53,964 nt of DNA from an uncultured Ruminococcus sp. (GTDB taxonomy: Bacteria; Bacillota; Clostridia; Oscillospirales; Acutalibacteraceae). Positions 52,280-53,964 of the stretch are shown piece by piece. A program made the position numbers and the translations under genes. The stretch spans positions 1-53,964 of the forward strand of contig CADCOE010000057.1 in the NCBI GenBank assembly GCA_902802985.1, written 5' to 3'. The notes under the pieces are model-generated. The model was not told the origin of the DNA. It saw only the letters and a list, made by a program, of their open reading frames with translations, and made no database searches. Every line of letters starts with the position of its first letter. Position 1 is the first letter of the stretch.

Positions 52280-52894
52280 ATGGTTGTAACAATCGCAAGA
52301 CAATACGGAAGTGGCGGCAGAGAAATCGGAAAACGCCTTGCTGAAAATCTGGGTATTCAGTTTTATGACAGGGAACTGATTAATCTTGCGGCTAAAGAAA
52401 GTGGTATCAGCCCTGAAATTTTTCAAAAGGTTGATGAAAAAGCAACAAACAGTTTGCTTTATTCACTTTCTGTGGGGGCAGCGGCGACTATTGGCAGCAA
52501 CTATGGTATTTCTCCGCAAATGCCAATGAATGACCGACTGTTTTTGCTTCAGCACGACATCATCAAAAAAATATCAGTTGAACCGTGTGTCATAGTTGGA
52601 CGATGTGCTGATTATGTGCTCAGCGATCGCGTGGACTGTATCAAGCTGTTTATTTATGCCGATATGGCAAAACGTATCAAATATGTTACGGATGTTTATA
52701 AGGTGCCCCGTGATAAGGCACAGGGTGTCATTCAGCGAATGGATAAAGCCAGAGCCAATTATTACAACTACTACGCAACAGGAAAATGGGGTGACCCCTC
52801 CAATTACAATCTCTGTATCAACAGCGGAGAATTGGGGGTGTCAAGATGTGTGGAATTGATAGAATTTTACCTTAGACAGCGTGGTATGATATAA
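52280..52894 (+). CDS. Cytidylate kinase-like family protein
   Basis: A 204-residue P-loop kinase of the cytidylate-kinase-like family (PF13189). ITIARQYGSGGREIGKRLAE-like residues 4-20 form the phosphate loop, and YDRELINLAAKESG follows. FVIVGRCADYVL-like PCVIVGRCADYVL and the lid (RMDKARANYYNYY, KWGDPSNYNLCINSG) complete it. Members often stand alone in clostridia and their substrate is not established; the true Cmk is usually elsewhere. AAAGGAGG lies 7 nt before the ATG at 52280. It probably forms an operon with the next two genes. Confidence 0.88.
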   Translation: MVVTIARQYGSGGREIGKRLAENLGIQFYDRELINLAAKESGISPEIFQKVDEKATNSLLYSLSVGAAATIGSNYGISPQMPMNDRLFLLQHDIIKKISVEPCVIVGRCADYVLSDRVDCIKLFIYADMAKRIKYVTDVYKVPRDKAQGVIQRMDKARANYYNYYATGKWGDPSNYNLCINSGELGVSRCVELIEFYLRQRGMI

Positions 52895-52916
52895 CACTGC
52901 CGGAAAGGACAAAGTA

Positions 52917-53165
52917 ATGAAAAATTATACATTTTTAGGTTATTCCAATGGAAATCGTTTTTGTATCGAAGGAGTAGACGTATTCAGCCACAAATGGCAA
53001 ACACTCGGAGAGTGTGATATTGTACTCGCTCCCGAAACCAAAAAACCGTACAGCTTTTCCGTGTATCAAGTACAAAGCGGCAGCCGCTGCATTACCTTCT
53101 TGGCGGGAAGGTTTGATGATGAACGCTGGGGTTTTTACAGTGAACGAAAAGACGATGTTTTCTGA
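52917..53165 (+). CDS. Small unrecognised protein
   Basis: An 82-residue protein I do not recognise. It starts MKNYTFLGYSNGNRFCIEGVD and contains alternating beta-like strands and a conserved-looking RFDDERWGFYSERKDD end, with no signal peptide or helix. It is 22 nt after the kinase-like gene and 36 nt before the beta-helix gene, with AAAGGAC before the ATG, so it is likely expressed from the same transcript. Confidence 0.6.
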   Translation: MKNYTFLGYSNGNRFCIEGVDVFSHKWQTLGECDIVLAPETKKPYSFSVYQVQSGSRCITFLAGRFDDERWGFYSERKDDVF

Positions 53166-53201
53166 TAAGATGATTGATTATTTTATGGAGGGAATTCAAT
53201 A

Positions 53202-53903
53202 ATGAATGAAGATTTAACTATTGTCAGTTTACTTGACCTCTCAAAAACAATGGCAGCAGCTATATTTGACGGTCTGACTTATCCTTGGGAGGCACTTCCG
53301 AAAATATCGGAATTTATTATGACAGTAGGACCAACACTTTCTCCCGATGAATATGAGCAGAGAGGTGAAAATATCTGGATCGCTAAAAGTGCTAAAATAG
53401 CTCCTACTGCTTATTTAAGCGGACCACTTATTGTTTGTCCCAATGCAGAAGTCAGACATTGTGCTTTTATCCGAGGCAGTGCGGTTGTAGGGGCAGACTC
53501 TGTGATTGGCAATTCTACCGAGTTAAAGAACTGTATTATTTTTCAAAGCACACAGGTGCCGCATTATAACTATATCGGCGATTCTATTCTTGGTTATAAA
53601 GCACATCTTGGAGCAGGTGCCATCACTTCCAATTTGAAATCAGACCGCAGTATGGTAACCATTTCCGTACCAGAGGGAAGAATTGATACCGAATTGAAAA
53701 AATTTGGTGCCATTGTAGGTGACAATGTGGAAGTCGGCTGTAACTCTGTACTCAATCCGGGAACTGTGATCGGACGTAATTCTACTGTTTACCCGCTCTC
53801 AATGGTCAGAGGGATTGTACCCAAAGACAGCATCTATAAAAAACAGGGCGAAATTGCCAATAAAATTTATCCTAACTCGGCAAGAAGACTCCGACCTCTA
53901 TAG
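53202..53903 (+). CDS. Left-handed beta-helix (GlmU-C-like) nucleotidyltransferase/acyltransferase-like protein
   Basis: A 233-residue protein. After a helical start come hexapeptide repeats ([LIV]-G-x4: IWIAKSAKIAPTAYLSG, IRGSAVVGADSVIGNS, IVGDNVEVGCNSVLNPGTVIGRNSTVYP). This is the left-handed beta-helix of GlmU and related acyltransferases, with no N-terminal pyrophosphorylase domain. The substrate is unknown; a UDP-sugar or cell-wall role is possible. GGAGGG lies 8 nt before the ATG. The last residues (SARRLRPL) are encoded by a palindrome (CCGACC-TCTATA-GGTCGG), so the C-terminus may have been replaced by an inserted sequence. Confidence 0.75.
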   Translation: MNEDLTIVSLLDLSKTMAAAIFDGLTYPWEALPKISEFIMTVGPTLSPDEYEQRGENIWIAKSAKIAPTAYLSGPLIVCPNAEVRHCAFIRGSAVVGADSVIGNSTELKNCIIFQSTQVPHYNYIGDSILGYKAHLGAGAITSNLKSDRSMVTISVPEGRIDTELKKFGAIVGDNVEVGCNSVLNPGTVIGRNSTVYPLSMVRGIVPKDSIYKKQGEIANKIYPNSARRLRPL

Positions 53904-53964
53904 GTCGGGGATGAATTGCCGTCAGCCCGTAAGGGCTGAAAATGCTTGACATCGTTACAGTGTA
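53888..53964 (+). other. Possible insertion-element end at the right edge
   Basis: CCGACC-TCTATA-GGTCGG spans the stop codon. A second hairpin, CAGCCC-GTAA-GGGCTG (53922-53937), and TTGACA (53945-53950) follow up to the window edge. Stacked small palindromes with a promoter are what an IS605-type end looks like, but the rest is outside the window. Confidence 0.35.

Noticed and set aside
1..53964. CRISPR array, tRNA or rRNA genes
   Set aside because: No regularly spaced direct repeats outside the coding repeats near the left edge, and no cloverleaf or rRNA sequence was seen by eye on either strand.

Overview
The window reads as chromosomal DNA of a low-to-moderate GC Firmicute, most likely a gut or rumen Clostridium-class bacterium of the Ruminococcus/Oscillospiraceae type. 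This is inferred from gene content, not from any search. Supporting features are AddAB instead of RecBCD, a bifunctional-type ArgJ route to arginine, YlbF, YunB, TSCPD and DUF1292 small proteins, strong AGGAGG ribosome sites, canonical TTGACA/TATAAT promoters, and a YunB sporulation gene. Almost all genes are core metabolism or information processing. Three places look accessory: a restriction-modification island near 18.2-20.0 kb, two scars of the 3' end of a TnpB-type element (about 5.7 and 20.3 kb), and a gene-poor 1 kb stretch near 25.7-26.7 kb.

Layout. 1-2.4 kb: a 5'-truncated zinc-ribbon membrane protein with Pro/Gln-rich repeats, then an SDR reductase and a flavin-reductase-like protein on the minus strand. 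2.4-11.3 kb: a complete arginine pathway in one direction, argG-argH-argC-argJ-argB-argD-argF, behind a promoter region carrying six copies of a TTATGCA-type motif. 11.5-13.9 kb: a two-gene unit of an EctB-like diaminobutyrate aminotransferase and a sugar-transfer-type ATP-grasp protein. 14.0-14.1 kb: a small RNA candidate of about 90 nt with its own promoter and terminator. 14.2-18.2 kb: a DUF1015 protein, a GpsA-like dehydrogenase, an unrecognised protein and a TagH-like ABC ATPase. 18.2-20.0 kb: a MunI-like restriction endonuclease with a C-protein regulator, and a divergent MT-A70 methyltransferase.

20.3-24.1 kb: lower glycolysis (pgk, tpiA, gpmI). 24.2-25.7 kb: a DUF4358-like membrane protein, a probable 6S RNA and a DUF1292 protein, all on the minus strand. 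25.7-26.7 kb: an extended -10 promoter followed by several tiny ORFs. 26.8-30.3 kb (minus): rpsF-ssb-rpsR followed by a TSCPD protein, then galU and a RING/zinc-ribbon membrane protein. 30.6-38.8 kb: prfB (without a programmed frameshift) and addB-addA. 39-45.7 kb: mntP, yunB, miaB-ylbF-mutS and thrH. 45.9-48.6 kb: a DJ-1 family protein, 5-formyltetrahydrofolate cyclo-ligase and mltG. 48.8-53.9 kb: a large TPR-GAF-GGDEF diguanylate cyclase, a cytidylate-kinase-like protein, a small unknown protein and a left-handed beta-helix acyltransferase-like protein whose stop codon lies in a hairpin.

How the parts work together. The arginine cluster can take glutamate to arginine through the acetyl-cycle, with ArgJ recycling acetyl from acetylornithine. 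Only carbamoyl phosphate synthase and the regulator are missing from view. pgk-tpiA-gpmI form a glycolytic block. rpsF-ssb-rpsR is the usual ribosome/replication operon, with a likely S6:S18 leader hairpin. AddAB, MutS and the restriction system together make up the DNA repair and defence content.

No tRNA, rRNA or CRISPR array was seen. The best candidates for something undescribed are the small RNA at 14.0 kb, the short-ORF locus at 25.8-26.5 kb, the two TnpB 3' ends placed immediately upstream of argC and pgk, and the orphan EctB-like/ATP-grasp pair.
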